Below are positions 45,481 through 56,945 of a DNA stretch of 64,000 nucleotides, piece by piece (within the stretch, counting starts at the first letter, position 1; the number at the start of each line of letters is the position of its first letter). The notes beneath the pieces were generated by a model. The model saw only the letters and a list, made by a program, of their open reading frames with translations. It made no database searches and had not been told where the DNA came from. The stretch spans positions 2,213,528-2,277,527 of the forward strand of contig NC_045140.1 of NCBI RefSeq assembly GCF_008831285.2. The letters are read 5' to 3'. Both the position numbers and the translations under genes were made by a program. The DNA is from Nymphaea colorata. Lineage: Eukaryota; Streptophyta; Magnoliopsida; Nymphaeales; Nymphaeaceae.

Positions 45481-48400
45481 ATGAGGATGGGGAGGGGAGG
45501 AGGCGGGAACATCAAACAGCCATGGCTAAGGCACGTTCTCCTGGCCTCTTGCTTCTCCCTCCTGGCTGCAGCCCTCCTCTTCAACCTCCTGTGGGCATCT
45601 TCTTCTTCCTCCTCCTCTTCCTCCTCCTCCTCCTCATCCTACTTCCCTTCTGTGAAGCAGGTCGTCTCCGTCGAGAAACCCAAGTTGGTAAGTCGAATTC
45701 TCTGCCGCATTACCGCGTTCTTCTTCCTGCCGATCTATTGTTTTTTCATTCTTTTGGTTCTTTCTTGGGAATTATTTTCTTACCGGCTCCGGTTTTAGCG
45801 GGAATTGTTTGGAATTTTGGTGATTCGATATTTGATGGAGGCGTCTTGTGGTTTGGATTCCATTGCTCTAGCCTCTTGTTTCATTGTCATTAGCTGAATC
45901 TGTGAACCTTTTTCCTATCGTATTCGGGGTTCCTTGCTATTCGTCATTGGGGAGGTTTTAGTGGTTGAAGTGTGTTCTAGTTTTGATGTTACTGCTGTAC
46001 CTGGAAGTTTTCTTGGATGTCCCCATGGTCATCTACTTTTGATAGATAGAAACATGCCCTCCTCAGCTTGTATGGAGCTGAAGTTGGGAGGCAGAAGGAA
46101 AAATGACTTTCAATTTTAAGCAGCCGCATTTTCAGACTGTGACCAACATGATGCAGCAGAGTATAACATGCCTTTTATTTCTTTTGTTGTGGAAAGTGAA
46201 GATTCGGGGCGTTAAATGGACATAAAATCCTCATGTCCACTCTTCTTTGACGATCCCAGTGATCGATTGGCTAAATCTGCTTTGTAGATGTGGTCTTAGA
46301 AATTTCTGACCGTAAGTTCCCTCCTAGATCATGTTTTAACATTGGCTATTCCGAATGGACATCACAAATTATGACAATTAAGTTCATTGATGACTTTATG
46401 ATGCCAATTCTCTTTCTTAAGATTTTCCGGTTACTTCCATATTTGTCTGGTTCTTTAAGTGCTCACGACTGGTATATGTCCTACTTTGTCAAATATGAAA
46501 TGAACGACCAAGAAATTATGGTTTTCGGAGATGAAAAATACTATAAATTTTTTTAATTCTGGGTATCATGTGCTATGTCAGAACAAACCTGATCTCATTA
46601 TATCATATGGAATATTTAATTCCTTTTTTCCCCGAACCTTTTTCTTAGTTTATTACCCTTGTGGCTCATTGATGCTTTGCCAAATATAACATGAATCACC
46701 AAAAAGTTGCGGTGCTGTTTTGCACGCATAAAACAAAATGTGGTACTTTCATTTTCACTTTTTAAGAAGAGAGATAAAGTGTTGATCTTGTCTATCTAAG
46801 CGTGGTTTTTTGTGTCATATGGAAGAATGACAATTGGTTCTTTTGTTTTTCTTCAGAGAAAGGTTGCTAATGTTGAGAAAATAGAGCTGAATGCAACCTT
46901 TGCTGATCTTCCTGCACCAGAACTAGAATGGGAGGAGATGGCAGAAGCACCTGTGCCCCGTTTAGATGGTTCTGCTAAACAGTTGGGCAATCTTTTATAT
47001 GTGTTTTCCGGATATGGTTCAATCGATCATGTAAGTGTTCAGACTTTCTCAATATAGTTCTGATCTGCATGATTAATGTTCTCTGTGAGTTGTCTGAGGC
47101 AACCCCACTCCCAGATTAAACAATTTTAAATACTTTTCGTCAGTAGAGATACTTGTTTATTGAGTCCTTTTATATTCCTAGTTAGTTATTGAAGAATATA
47201 TCTGGAACTGTTGAATCAATTTTGCTTTTCCATTACCAGAAGGACATTAAGTTACCCTGAATTGGTTATATGCATTACACAAAACCAGGTGGTGGCTTCT
47301 CGTCCAATCTTTTGAACAGAGAACTTTCCATATTTCTCTACTGAAAAGATACATATTACTGATGAATCTTGATGCATGAAACACGCAAAAAAAAAAAAAT
47401 TCTCTTGCATGAAACATGATAGTGGAGATGTAACTATCCTAATGTCCTGCTTCACATTTTTAACAGCTAACACATTTTCTGGTTATTTTAATATAAAAAT
47501 GCTTCCCTATTCTCTGCCACTTCGATGGCCACATTTTCCATGGGAGAGCAATACTCGGGTGTTTCTTTGAGCCTCAGACTCGGATTTTAAACCCTCAACT
47601 GATTTTATAAGTAATTCGTTTTGATCTAGCTGAGATTTTTGCAAATTAAATTTTCTTCATTCTTCAGGATTAGTCACAAAAAAGGCATACTTATAATATG
47701 ATTAGTGGCCATATCAAACCAATGACTTAATTGAATTAATGTTGACACAAATTTGGATATAAATCCAATTAGATTCCATCGAGAGCCAGAACTCAACTTT
47801 ATCATTTCCTTTTTGGTTGGCAAGCATAAGAGCTTGTCATGTGAGTTTGGATGATGACAGACTGCATGGTCCATCAGTTACAGTCGGTGACAACCATGAT
47901 GGTTCCATCATCCGTCATATTTGGGAACAAAACATCCATCATCCACCAAATTTGTGTAAACCAAGCTGATTCGGTCCATCATCTACCAAAGCTGTCGACC
48001 TTTTTTCGCCCACCAAATTTTTGGACTATGATAGATCACAAGGTGTCCATTGTCTATTGAAGGCAAAGCTCTCCCAAATTTTCTAGAAGTGCAAGTTAAA
48101 GCTGACCTATTTTTAATAATATTCAGTTTGAGAATTCATCTAAATGGAGGTTTTGAAAGTTCAGAAAAAATGTAAGCTATTTCTGGTGGAAGGTCTAACT
48201 CTTTTATTCATTCTTTTGCTTCATTTCTGTAATTTTTCTTTCCTTTTCTGTTTGTATTATTATATTATTTATTTTTTAGCTGCTGCTGGAGTCTCCAGTG
48301 GCTGGGTTTCTAGCCATTGGATAGCCTCCAACAGCTAGTTCCTGTCTATATCAAGGACTGTTGTCCCTCTTCGTTGTCTGCTTGTTTGAAGCACTTCTTG

Positions 48401-51110
48401 CCTCTTGGTGTTCTATTGAAAGGTTCTTTGTTTATTTTGCTGTTCCTTGATGCATATTGTGCTGCTTGTTCTTGTTAGTATTACCCTTCTAAGCTTTGGA
48501 TTATTGTGATATATATCTATTTCCATATCATTATTTCTATGGAGACATGCTGTGCATCTTGCATTTTATTTATGAATTTGAAATGAAAAACAATTCTTTC
48601 TGGCTCTAGACATCTATCTAATATTCAATTTATGCGACAGGTACATTCCCATGTGGATATTTATAACTTTAGTGATGATACATGGGGAGGAAGATTTGAT
48701 GCACCCAAAGAAATGGCACATTCTCATTTAGGGGTGGCATCAGATGGCAGATATATTTACATTGTCAGTGGACAGTATGGACCACAATGTCGAGGACCAA
48801 CATCTAAATGCTTTGTAATGGACACAGAGACAAAAAGTTGGGGCGAATTGCCTCCACTACCTGTTCCCAGGTACTTGTTTTCATGCATATATCACACAAG
48901 TTCTATCTTGGACATCCAATAACTTTTTCATTCTCTAGTATAGATTAGCTATTTGCCCTTTATGTGGATAAATTTGCATCCTCATAATCAAGAGCCTCAA
49001 GATGAGATTACAGCAGATTCTTAGGCTTGGACCTGATCTTACAGTCTGACTATACTTGGTTACTGGGTGAAACTGCATGGTGTACCTCCATGTGCATCAA
49101 TCCAGCTAACCAAATGATTGGATACCCAAAAATAAAATTTGTGTTTGTTTTTTACATTGTTTGTTTAATGGAAAACAAGTTTTAGAATCATGTGCACTGT
49201 GATATGTAAAAGGGAGTTCAAGGGAACCAAGAACCTGTCATTCACAATCCATAACAAATTCATGGGTTAAATGATCATCATTTATTTTTAAAAAACATGA
49301 AGCTAAGTACTATTTTGAAAAATACCATCATTCGACTGATGGCGTTGTTCTTGACCCCAGGGCACAGATGGGTACACAATGCAGTATTTTATGTACTGGT
49401 GCCTGTTTGACCAGTCACTGAAAATAACATGTAACCTCATGCACTTCAAAAGGATCCTTAACCTTAAAATGAAGATGTCATGATAATGATCATGTTAATT
49501 TTAAAGGTTCCTTTTTAAATTTCTAGTAAAATCTGTAGTTAACTTTTACAGCAGAAAGTTGTTGTTCTGTTTTTAACACCAATAATACATGAGCTGATGT
49601 CATTTAGTATAGATCTAGTTAAGGGTGTCAAGGTATCACGGTTGTTGGCAGGTTATTTATATTTATGGGCTTCAGCCATGACTGAAGCATACCCTGAAGA
49701 AGATAATGTATGTGTAGAAGAAAACATGTCCACTAAAAGTAAAACCACCTTAAGAGAAAAGTGAAACTGGAGTCAAGGAATACACCTTAGGTGGTCTTGA
49801 AATGCCTTCTCTCCATCTTTTGGCATGAGAATAATTTATGATAACAATCTATAGATGATTGCAGAGGGTCATTTGCTTGAACCTGTTTAGTCAACCATAT
49901 GACAAAATTATGGACATAGTCAATTTGGAGCTCCTGAAGCAAAATAAACTATTGTTAGAAACCATATGGAATTGATAGCTATTTTTATCTCTATCAGTAG
50001 AAAGCACCTTAACAGGGTCCCATCATCTTTGGTTCTACTATGGTGCAGCGAAGAGAACTGTTTTCAATGTCCATTTTCTCTAATATTCGTTCTTTCTGAA
50101 GTATGAGATTTCATGAAGTAAATGGAAACGGAAGCATGAATTCTTTCTGCAATCTCGGCTACCAAGATTTGCTTTTGGAATCTTAGTGGAATGTTCTTTT
50201 GTTTCTTTTAAGCGAAAAATCTTGTTGCTCATATGAAGCACGGCTTCTTCAAAAATTTCATTTGATTTCCATTCGTAAAAGCTTTTGTCGTTAGCTAAAG
50301 TTGGAATTTTTCCAAGAGAAGTTGAAATTATGTTTATTATATTCACACTTACAGGTATGCCCCAGCAACCCAACTGTGGAGAGGCAGACTCCATGTAATG
50401 GGTGGCAGCAAGGAAGATCGGCACGAACCTGCAGTGGAGCATTGGAGCATTGCTGTAAAAGATGGTAAAGCATTAGAAAAAGAGTGGAGATCTGAGATTC
50501 CTATACCTCATGGTGGACCTCACAGGTTTGTCAGTTGCTCTGGCAAATTTTTTTGGCTAAAATAGTAAATCTCAGTAAAATTTTCTGTCTTATTCTCTTC
50601 TCATGGTGTTTGGAAACTAAGTGAACCTAAAGAATTCCAGAAAAGCAAAACCATTTTTGGTATATTCTTGTGGAAGGAAAGAATTTAAAAGTTACAAATT
50701 TTGTTGAGACATCCAAGAAAATGGAATGTTGGTGGTTTCTTTGCCTTTTGTTTCAGAAAATCTAGAAGAATTATGACATGTAATGGCTGGAGGATACCTA
50801 ATCCTGATGAGTATGTGTTCTACGTTCCTATATCTCTCTCTCTTCTGCTTAAGGTTTCGGTGAAGCCCTTGGCCGGAGCTGTCTCTCTCTTTGTCTTTCC
50901 TTGCATATTGAGGGTTTGCCAACAAAACCCTTGGTTAGAGCTCTCTCTCTGGGTAGCGGAACTAGTTGGGTTGGGTGGCGTGTTATAGCAACGTCCTTAG
51001 TTCAAAACTTGGAGGGTGCTATCTTGATGGTATTGAGGAATGTTGAGCTTGGGCTTAGGGGTGCCATTATGGAGGCTAAGTGGACTGGTAATTGTCCCTC
51101 CCTCTTCCAC

Positions 51111-51146
<36 letters not shown>

Positions 51147-54100
51147 TGGTAAAGCCCTCAGCCAGAGACCTCTTTGTTTTTCTCTCTCTTGCCGGATGAG
51201 GAACAATTGGGCACGCCCTGATGTCTTTCAACTATGGATAATCTCTTTATATGACTAAAATGACTAAAAAGTACATGGTAGATATACAAATAACACACCT
51301 GCCATTACATAAATGCAGGAATATACACACACAAAGAACAACATGTTGAATTGGATTAAATGATCCAAACCCAAAAAAGTGCACATATAAATATGATGGC
51401 TATTCAGGTAGTGAGTAATGACTTTGAGAAGATTGTTTTTCAACTAAGTTTGCCACTCTATAAGTGATCTGCATGTGTTTGGGTTACTGGCTAAGTTGTT
51501 TTATCGTTATTAAATTAGCATGAAATTAGATATCCTTGCGCTGAGGTACACGGAAATTTCTCCAAGACATAGTTTCTTTGCAATTTCTAAGAAAGTCATC
51601 CGCTAGTAATATAGTAATTTACTGAAGACCCTTTTTAGTTTTCTTACATGATTCTTTTTCCTTATAATTTTTTTATATTAGGGCGTGCATTGTTGCTGAT
51701 GACCGTCTCATTGTAATTGGTGGTCAAGAGGGTGATTTTCAGGCCAAACCAGGGTCACCCATTTTCAAATGCTCTAGGAGGGAAGAGGTATCTATTTCTT
51801 ATATTGTCTTTATTTAAACAATAATCTACTTCTGAACTACTGGATTTGAGGTTTGGTTTGTTTTTTTCCATAACTACACTACCTTGAAAAATCAAACTTT
51901 TACCTGAATTATGTAAACATAAAAAGGTCTTTTAATCCTTTTTGTTTGTGAAAAAACGTGAATCCAACGTGCAAGCACCATTTGCCTTGAAAAAGCACAA
52001 AACACTGTTATGACAAGGAAAAGCCTGGGGAGGATTGAGGTATCTTGTCAAAAGGAGGTAGAAGTGGATGTAAAGCAAAAAAAGATGTCAGTTGTTTGCT
52101 TTACAGCAGTCGACCAGTAATTTTTTTTAAACTAATGGTTCCATAAATGCAGATCATTTGTATTTATTTACGAAGCTATTCTTTCGCTTGCATTCCATGC
52201 CCAGAGCTTCAACTTTAAAGAATTTGCAGGTCAGATTTTCTTGTTTGCTGCTTGCTTTTCGTGTAATAAAATTTGTGGATCAGGTTGTATATGGAGATGT
52301 TTACATGACGGAAGATGGTAAAAGTTGGAATCAGTGGCCCTCCATGCCAAAGCCTGACTCTCACATAGAGTTTGCGTGGATAATATTGAATAATTCCATT
52401 GTAATCGTGGGAGGCACGACGGATAAGCATCCTGTGACAAAAAAGATGATACTCGTTGGGGAAGTCTTCCGATTTCGTTTGGACACATTGGTATGCCTTT
52501 ATCTTATTACTCAAGCATTCAAGGACAATATTTCACATTTCTGTCACAAATTGGCAAATCTAATGATCATTGATGCGTTAATGTTCTTTTTATAAATTTA
52601 AATGTGACACAGAGCTGGGAACTTTGTGAATTGTTTGAAAAGTTCAACTACCCACTTGGATATGTGGGTTTGCTAGCAACTGATGTTATATATGTGCATG
52701 GAAGAAGGTCAAGGTAAAAAATCATGAGAATTCCTGATCTGTAGGAGAAAGAAATAAAAAGCATATTAAAGACCTTTTGTCTGCTGATGTGCATGCGACC
52801 TCTGAAAATTCTGCCTTTCTTGTAGGTGGGACACAAGGACATGGGTTTTAATAAAATAGAAACAACAATTCTAACTTTTTAGGTCAAAAACACTTTTTAT
52901 TAAAATGATCCAATGTCACTGAAAAATTATTGAAAATAATGTCAAAAAGGGTGTCCATATGTGTTGATGTGTTTGTAGCTAGTGTGTGCGCGCTGGTGTG
53001 ATAAAAGAGTCCAAAAATGGCATGTCCCTTGATATGGACAGTCTGAATTGTTGCCACATGACATGATTTTTCATTTATGATTGTTGGCATTTCAAAAGCA
53101 TTAGATTTATATGAGTGAGTTCATGTATTCATGTGGACTTCGTGGATGAGTTCTGGGTGGTGAACAGATTCAACGACATGACTTTATGGGGATGTTAGGA
53201 TCTTGTCTCACTGCAGTCTGACTTGATAAAATGGAAAAAGGGCTAAGTACCTGATCAATCAGGCCACATGTTATCCTCAACTAAGTGGTTGAGGTTTCAC
53301 CAGTGTTCTATCATGCAACTATTGTAGCTTTGTCATATTCTGATAGTGTAGCATTGAGTTTGTCGCATCTGTATTCTGTTTTACACCATTCCACGAACTT
53401 GTTCATGAATGTCAGTGCAGATTGATTTCCTGGCTTATGCATTTGTCAATCTGCCTTCCTTTTCTTCTTCTTTTTTTCTTTTATTTTATTTTGGGGAACC
53501 ACCCTAGGCTGGGAGACTTTGTCGCTAGTCTGGAACATAAAACCCCCAAAGCCATTCCCCCACTCCCATGGTCCTGCCATGCATTGGCTTGCACAAGGAG
53601 CAGGTACCTCTGAGATTTGAACCAGTGACTGGCCACCTACCAGCCGCGGACCCAACCAGGTCTGTCAAACCCCCCTCCTTTCAGTAAGTCCCTTTTGCAG
53701 TGATGATCTCAAAGCTTGCTTCTGGCAGCATCTTCCTGATGGTTGCCTACTGCCTTTTTGTTATACTGTGTTTCTAGTAAACGGTTGCTAATTTGTTTCT
53801 TTTGCATATAGTTGGCTACTTATTCTGGAAGCAACCCGTGAGCTATTTTTGCTTCTATAAAAGATGACTAGAGTTTTCCATCTTATAAAAATTACAGCTT
53901 ATAACCTCTCCAATGATCATTGTTTGAAACTTTGTAAGCTGTAATGTTTATAAGATGAAAATTTCCTGCTTTTCTTTTGTGGAAGGAAAAATTTAGCTCG
54001 AGCAGTTTGAATTCTAATTGATTGATTAAATTTAAATCTCATGCAGGAATGGTCAGTAATTGGAAAAATGCCATTCAGAGTCAAGACAACGCTTGTTGGT

Positions 54101-54211
54101 TACTGGGATGGATGGTTGTATTTTACTTCAGGGCAGCGTGACAGAGGGCCAAAGGACCCCGCCCCTAAAAAGGTTATAGGAAGCACATGGAGAACCAAGT
54201 TGAGGTTTTGA
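45481..54211 (+). CDS. Membrane-anchored Kelch-repeat protein (At3g27220-like), seven exons
   Basis: Exons: 45481-45687, 46857-47030, 48641-48870, 50355-50525, 51682-51787, 52284-52490, 54047-54211. Phases agree, giving 419 aa, close to the Arabidopsis relative. Start ATG 45481, with a second in-frame ATG at 45487. Residues 15-39 (WLRHVLLASCFSLLAAALLF...) form a signal anchor, followed by 14 serines in a row and then the lumenal Kelch domain. Motifs include NATFADLPAPELEWEEMAEA, VPRLDGSAKQ, HSHVDIYNFSDDTWGGRFD, GPQCRGPTSKCFV, YAPATQLWRGRLHVMGGSKE, EWRSEIPIPHGGPHR, IGGQEGDFQAKPGSPIFKCS, MPKPDSHIEFAW and GYWDGWLYFTSGQRDRGPKD. It belongs to the plant galactose-oxidase/Kelch superfamily, but the copper and Tyr-Cys catalytic residues of galactose oxidase were not identified. 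A Golgi-type type II topology is inferred. The molecular role is unknown. Confidence 0.93.
45598..45639 (+). repeat. Serine codon microsatellite (TCC/TCT) in Kelch exon 1
   Basis: Fourteen consecutive serine codons, mostly TCC and TCT, separate the membrane anchor from the Kelch domain. The run is likely length-polymorphic and acts as a flexible stem. Confidence 0.95.
51114..51142. repeat. (CT)n microsatellite in Kelch intron 4
   Basis: A CT run in a pyrimidine-rich segment (50840-51190) of the intron between exons 4 and 5. Confidence 0.9.
52613..52713 (+). other. Candidate cassette exon in the last intron of the Kelch gene
   Basis: Bounded by an acceptor (TGTGACACAG) and a donor-like TCAAG then GTAAAA. 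It is open in the frame set by exon 6 and would add SWELCELFEKFNYPLGYVGL and LATDVIYVHGRRS. The segment resembles a Kelch strand (DVIYVHGRRS), but the length leaves phase 2. Joining to exon 7 gives a stop after four codons, so inclusion would truncate the protein or trigger decay. No such exon is needed to match the family. Confidence 0.3.
53459..53662 (-). mobile_element. SINE-like element in Kelch intron 6
   Basis: Read on the minus strand from 53662: ACCTGGTTGGGTC resembles an A box, and GGTTCAAATCTC (53612-53623 complement) is a good B box. The 3' end is A-rich (AAAATAAAATAAAAGAAAAA at about 53465-53490). This is the layout of a tRNA-derived SINE. A target duplication was not resolved. 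Confidence 0.5.
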
Positions 54212-55940
54212 TTGTTCATCTTGTCATTCATTCATCTAAGCGTCTTCTATGACCATATGCATCTTTAGAGCTTTCGTATTCTTTTATTTCTTCCACATTT
54301 GTGCACAGCAGCTTCTTTTTGAGCGTGTATCATGTAACATAGACGAAAACAGGAGATGAGGAGAAAACAATAATGTATTTGATCTTATACCTCAGAGGGA
54401 CTCCTGCACAGCTTATTATCTTGTGAAAAAGTAAGATCTCGAAAATTCTTCTTATTTGGTGCCCATGCCACATCAGAAATGCAGATTGATATAAAAAAGT
54501 CTCACATTTCTTGTATGGAGAGATTAACGATAATTTAAGTTTTTTCGAAACAACGCAAAAGCAGTTTCAAGAAAAAAGTAATAAGAATTATATGACAAAA
54601 CTGATACCTTAGTAGCTTGTTTGGAAACCTAATATTGGCATCTATTAAATTGTGAAACCTGAACATGTTCTTAGGGCTTTGGAATGAGGTTGTATAAATA
54701 AACCTGATCGTCCTTTAAGTTGTTGATACATACTGTCAAGTGTCAAGCACTTTTCATGGAATTCGTCGAGGTGATGATAAGGATCCTCTTTCAGGGTTTT
54801 ATGGGGGTTCTCCAGGCTCTTCTTGCAACGACCTCTACCTGAGTATGCACCTTAAAACAAGACCGGGTGATGTAATAACACAGGCAAAAACCTATCCAGT
54901 ACAACACGCTGATAAAACTCTACACTAATTAAACAAATCAAAAGGCAAACAAAAAGTGCGAAAACAAACACCTAATAAGACTATCTTGTAACTAAATGAA
55001 TCAAAAGGCAAATAAAAAGAACCCAAAAAAAAACCTAAGAAGACAATCTTCATACACCCAGGAAACATGAAAAGGATAGTCAAAAAATTTCTTGCTATTG
55101 CCTATAGAAAGCAATCTCCTAAATTCCTGCAAAAATAGACTCCAAAAACTAAATGAACTATATAAACACAGAAAAAGAAACGAACACAAATTTATTCTCT
55201 ACAGAATTAAAAAACAGACAAATCTTCTCCTCGTTCAAAATCTGCAGGAAACTGTTTTTCTAAAAGCAGAACTAAGGTTTGTCTGAAAAAACTGAAGCGG
55301 TATCAAAGCTCAAGGTCAAATCTTCAAACCCAAAAAATCTTTTAGAAAACGGCTGAATATTTGCCAGTATTTCAAAAATGCTTTAGTTTTATGAAAATTT
55401 TCAAACTTTTCAGCAGCATTCAAACTCTTAAAAAGCCTTTCAAGAACATGCCTGCTTTGAGACTCTCGGAAAAAATTTCGATTTTGAAAAAAGGCAACGT
55501 GTCTCAAAGTTTTAAGTAGTCATGAAGGACATGCTTTTTGGGGAATTAAGTCACTTTATATTGTCTAACCATGCCTAGCTATGGTTTTGTTGTGACCTTC
55601 ATTACGGTGCTAGCATGATCTTGGTGACTGGTCTGAGCACGTTGGTCTTCGGTTACATCCTTCGATGAATAAGAAATGGTTGATCATCAAATACCCAATG
55701 AATGTTGGCCTGTATAAGGCAATACACAATTGAGCACCGCGCGGCAAAACTTTTTTCTTTTTTTGTTTCAAAAAACACTTGATGCAAGCCGCATTTACAT
55801 AACTGGAGTGGACAACGGCGGGGTGTGTGTGAAGGAGGGAGAGAGAGAGCCTTGACACATGGTGGTGGGAAGATGGCCCTCATGTATACCAAAGGCAGTA
55901 AATTTTTTCTATCTCAAGACAAGAGGTGCCAAAACTTTTA
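54212..55940. other. Kelch gene 3' flank and intergenic DNA
   Basis: Probable 3' UTR to about 54600. Beyond that AT-rich sequence; the open frame at 54740-54928 has no family match that I recognise. A-rich stretch at 54930-55220. No gene seen. Confidence 0.45.
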
Positions 55941-56166
55941 GGAGTCGTTTGATCAACTCAGATCTTAGATCTAAGGTAACTTGAGACTTGAAAAATCTCA
56001 GATCTGCAGATTTATGGTCAAGGGCCCTTCCATTCGACCTCAAATGTGATATAGATCTCAAATCCGTTTCTCCACATATTGGTCGAATCCCATGTTTGTT
56101 TACACTATGGGTCCAACACAAAAGCATCTTATATCAGCTTCAGATTAAAGCCTATCAAACACATCC
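55941..56166. mobile_element. Tourist-like MITE with TTA target duplication
   Basis: Inverted termini GGAGTCGTTTGATCAA (left) and GGATGTGTTTGATAGG (right, other strand), with TTA on both sides (55938-55940 and 56167-56169). This is the TWA duplication of PIF/Harbinger elements. The element is 226 bp, with internal AGATCT-containing repeats and no coding content. Confidence 0.7.
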
Positions 56167-56211
56167 TTAAATATCCTTGCAATTAATAATTATTTATCAA
56201 AAAACATTTCG

Positions 56212-56213
<2 letters not shown>

Positions 56214-56278
<65 letters not shown>
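56214..56278. repeat. Compound microsatellite (CA)n(TA)n
   Basis: About 38 bp of CA repeats passing into about 26 bp of TA repeats. A second short TA run lies at 56384-56398. Confidence 0.95.
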
Positions 56279-56279
<1 letters not shown>

Positions 56280-56739
56280 CTGAAATCCTCCAGCCGTTAG
56301 GCCTTTCACAGAAAGCAGCCCAACACAATGCACAGGCCTTGTGAAAGGCCAGGGAATCCAAACGGCCAAAGGAAGCCCAGAATTATATATATATATATAG
56401 TAGAGCATCAGAACGGCCAAAGGCTTCAGAATATATAAAATGCAGCATCCGCAGCCACACCCATGTACCAGAGCAGAAACTAAAAACTAAATGTATTACG
56501 ACTTCTGTAATATGCCACTGAAAGTCTTAACTTCAAGTAGTTTCTCATCACAAAACTGTATTCAGATCAGACGAATTAAAAAGGACTAGTCGTTGAACAT
56601 CAAAACTTAATCCAACATCAGCACATAAACGAAGGAGCACCCATACCCACGCTACTGCAACTGTATCATGAAGATTCCTATGGTCGTAGAACAGCCAACG
56701 TAGGATACCAAAATTTCCAATAAAAAGATAACAGACCCA

Positions 56740-56937
56740 TCAGCGCAACCGCCTAGCTTCACGTTCCGACTCTAGCAGAGTGAGTATGTCGCCCTCCCTA
56801 ACAGGCCCTTTCACGTTCCTCATAATGAGCCGATTTTGGTCATCTAAAAACTTGACTCTTACCTGAGTAACCTGACCTCTCGACCCTGTTCTCCCCATCA
56901 CTTTGACCACAACTGCAAGCTTCACTTGTGTATCCAT
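56740..56937 (-). CDS. RPS28: 40S ribosomal protein eS28 (RPS28)
   Basis: The 65-aa protein, from ATG (complement of 56935-56937) to TGA, begins [20 protein letters not shown] and continues [20 protein letters not shown] to [20 protein letters not shown] and the basic tail ARRLR. It is an OB-fold component of the small ribosomal subunit near the mRNA exit channel, and length and sequence are those of plant eS28. The frame stays open six codons upstream (MFVAYK), but that ATG lies across a splice acceptor (TTTGTAG then CATACAAG, exon edge at 56945), so the internal Met is the true start. The coding sequence is therefore in one exon, with a probable leader intron immediately upstream. Confidence 0.96.
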   Translation of the reverse strand: MDTQVKLAVVVKVMGRTGSRGQVTQVRVKFLDDQNRLIMRNVKGPVREGDILTLLESEREARRLR

Positions 56938-56945
56938 CTTGTATG

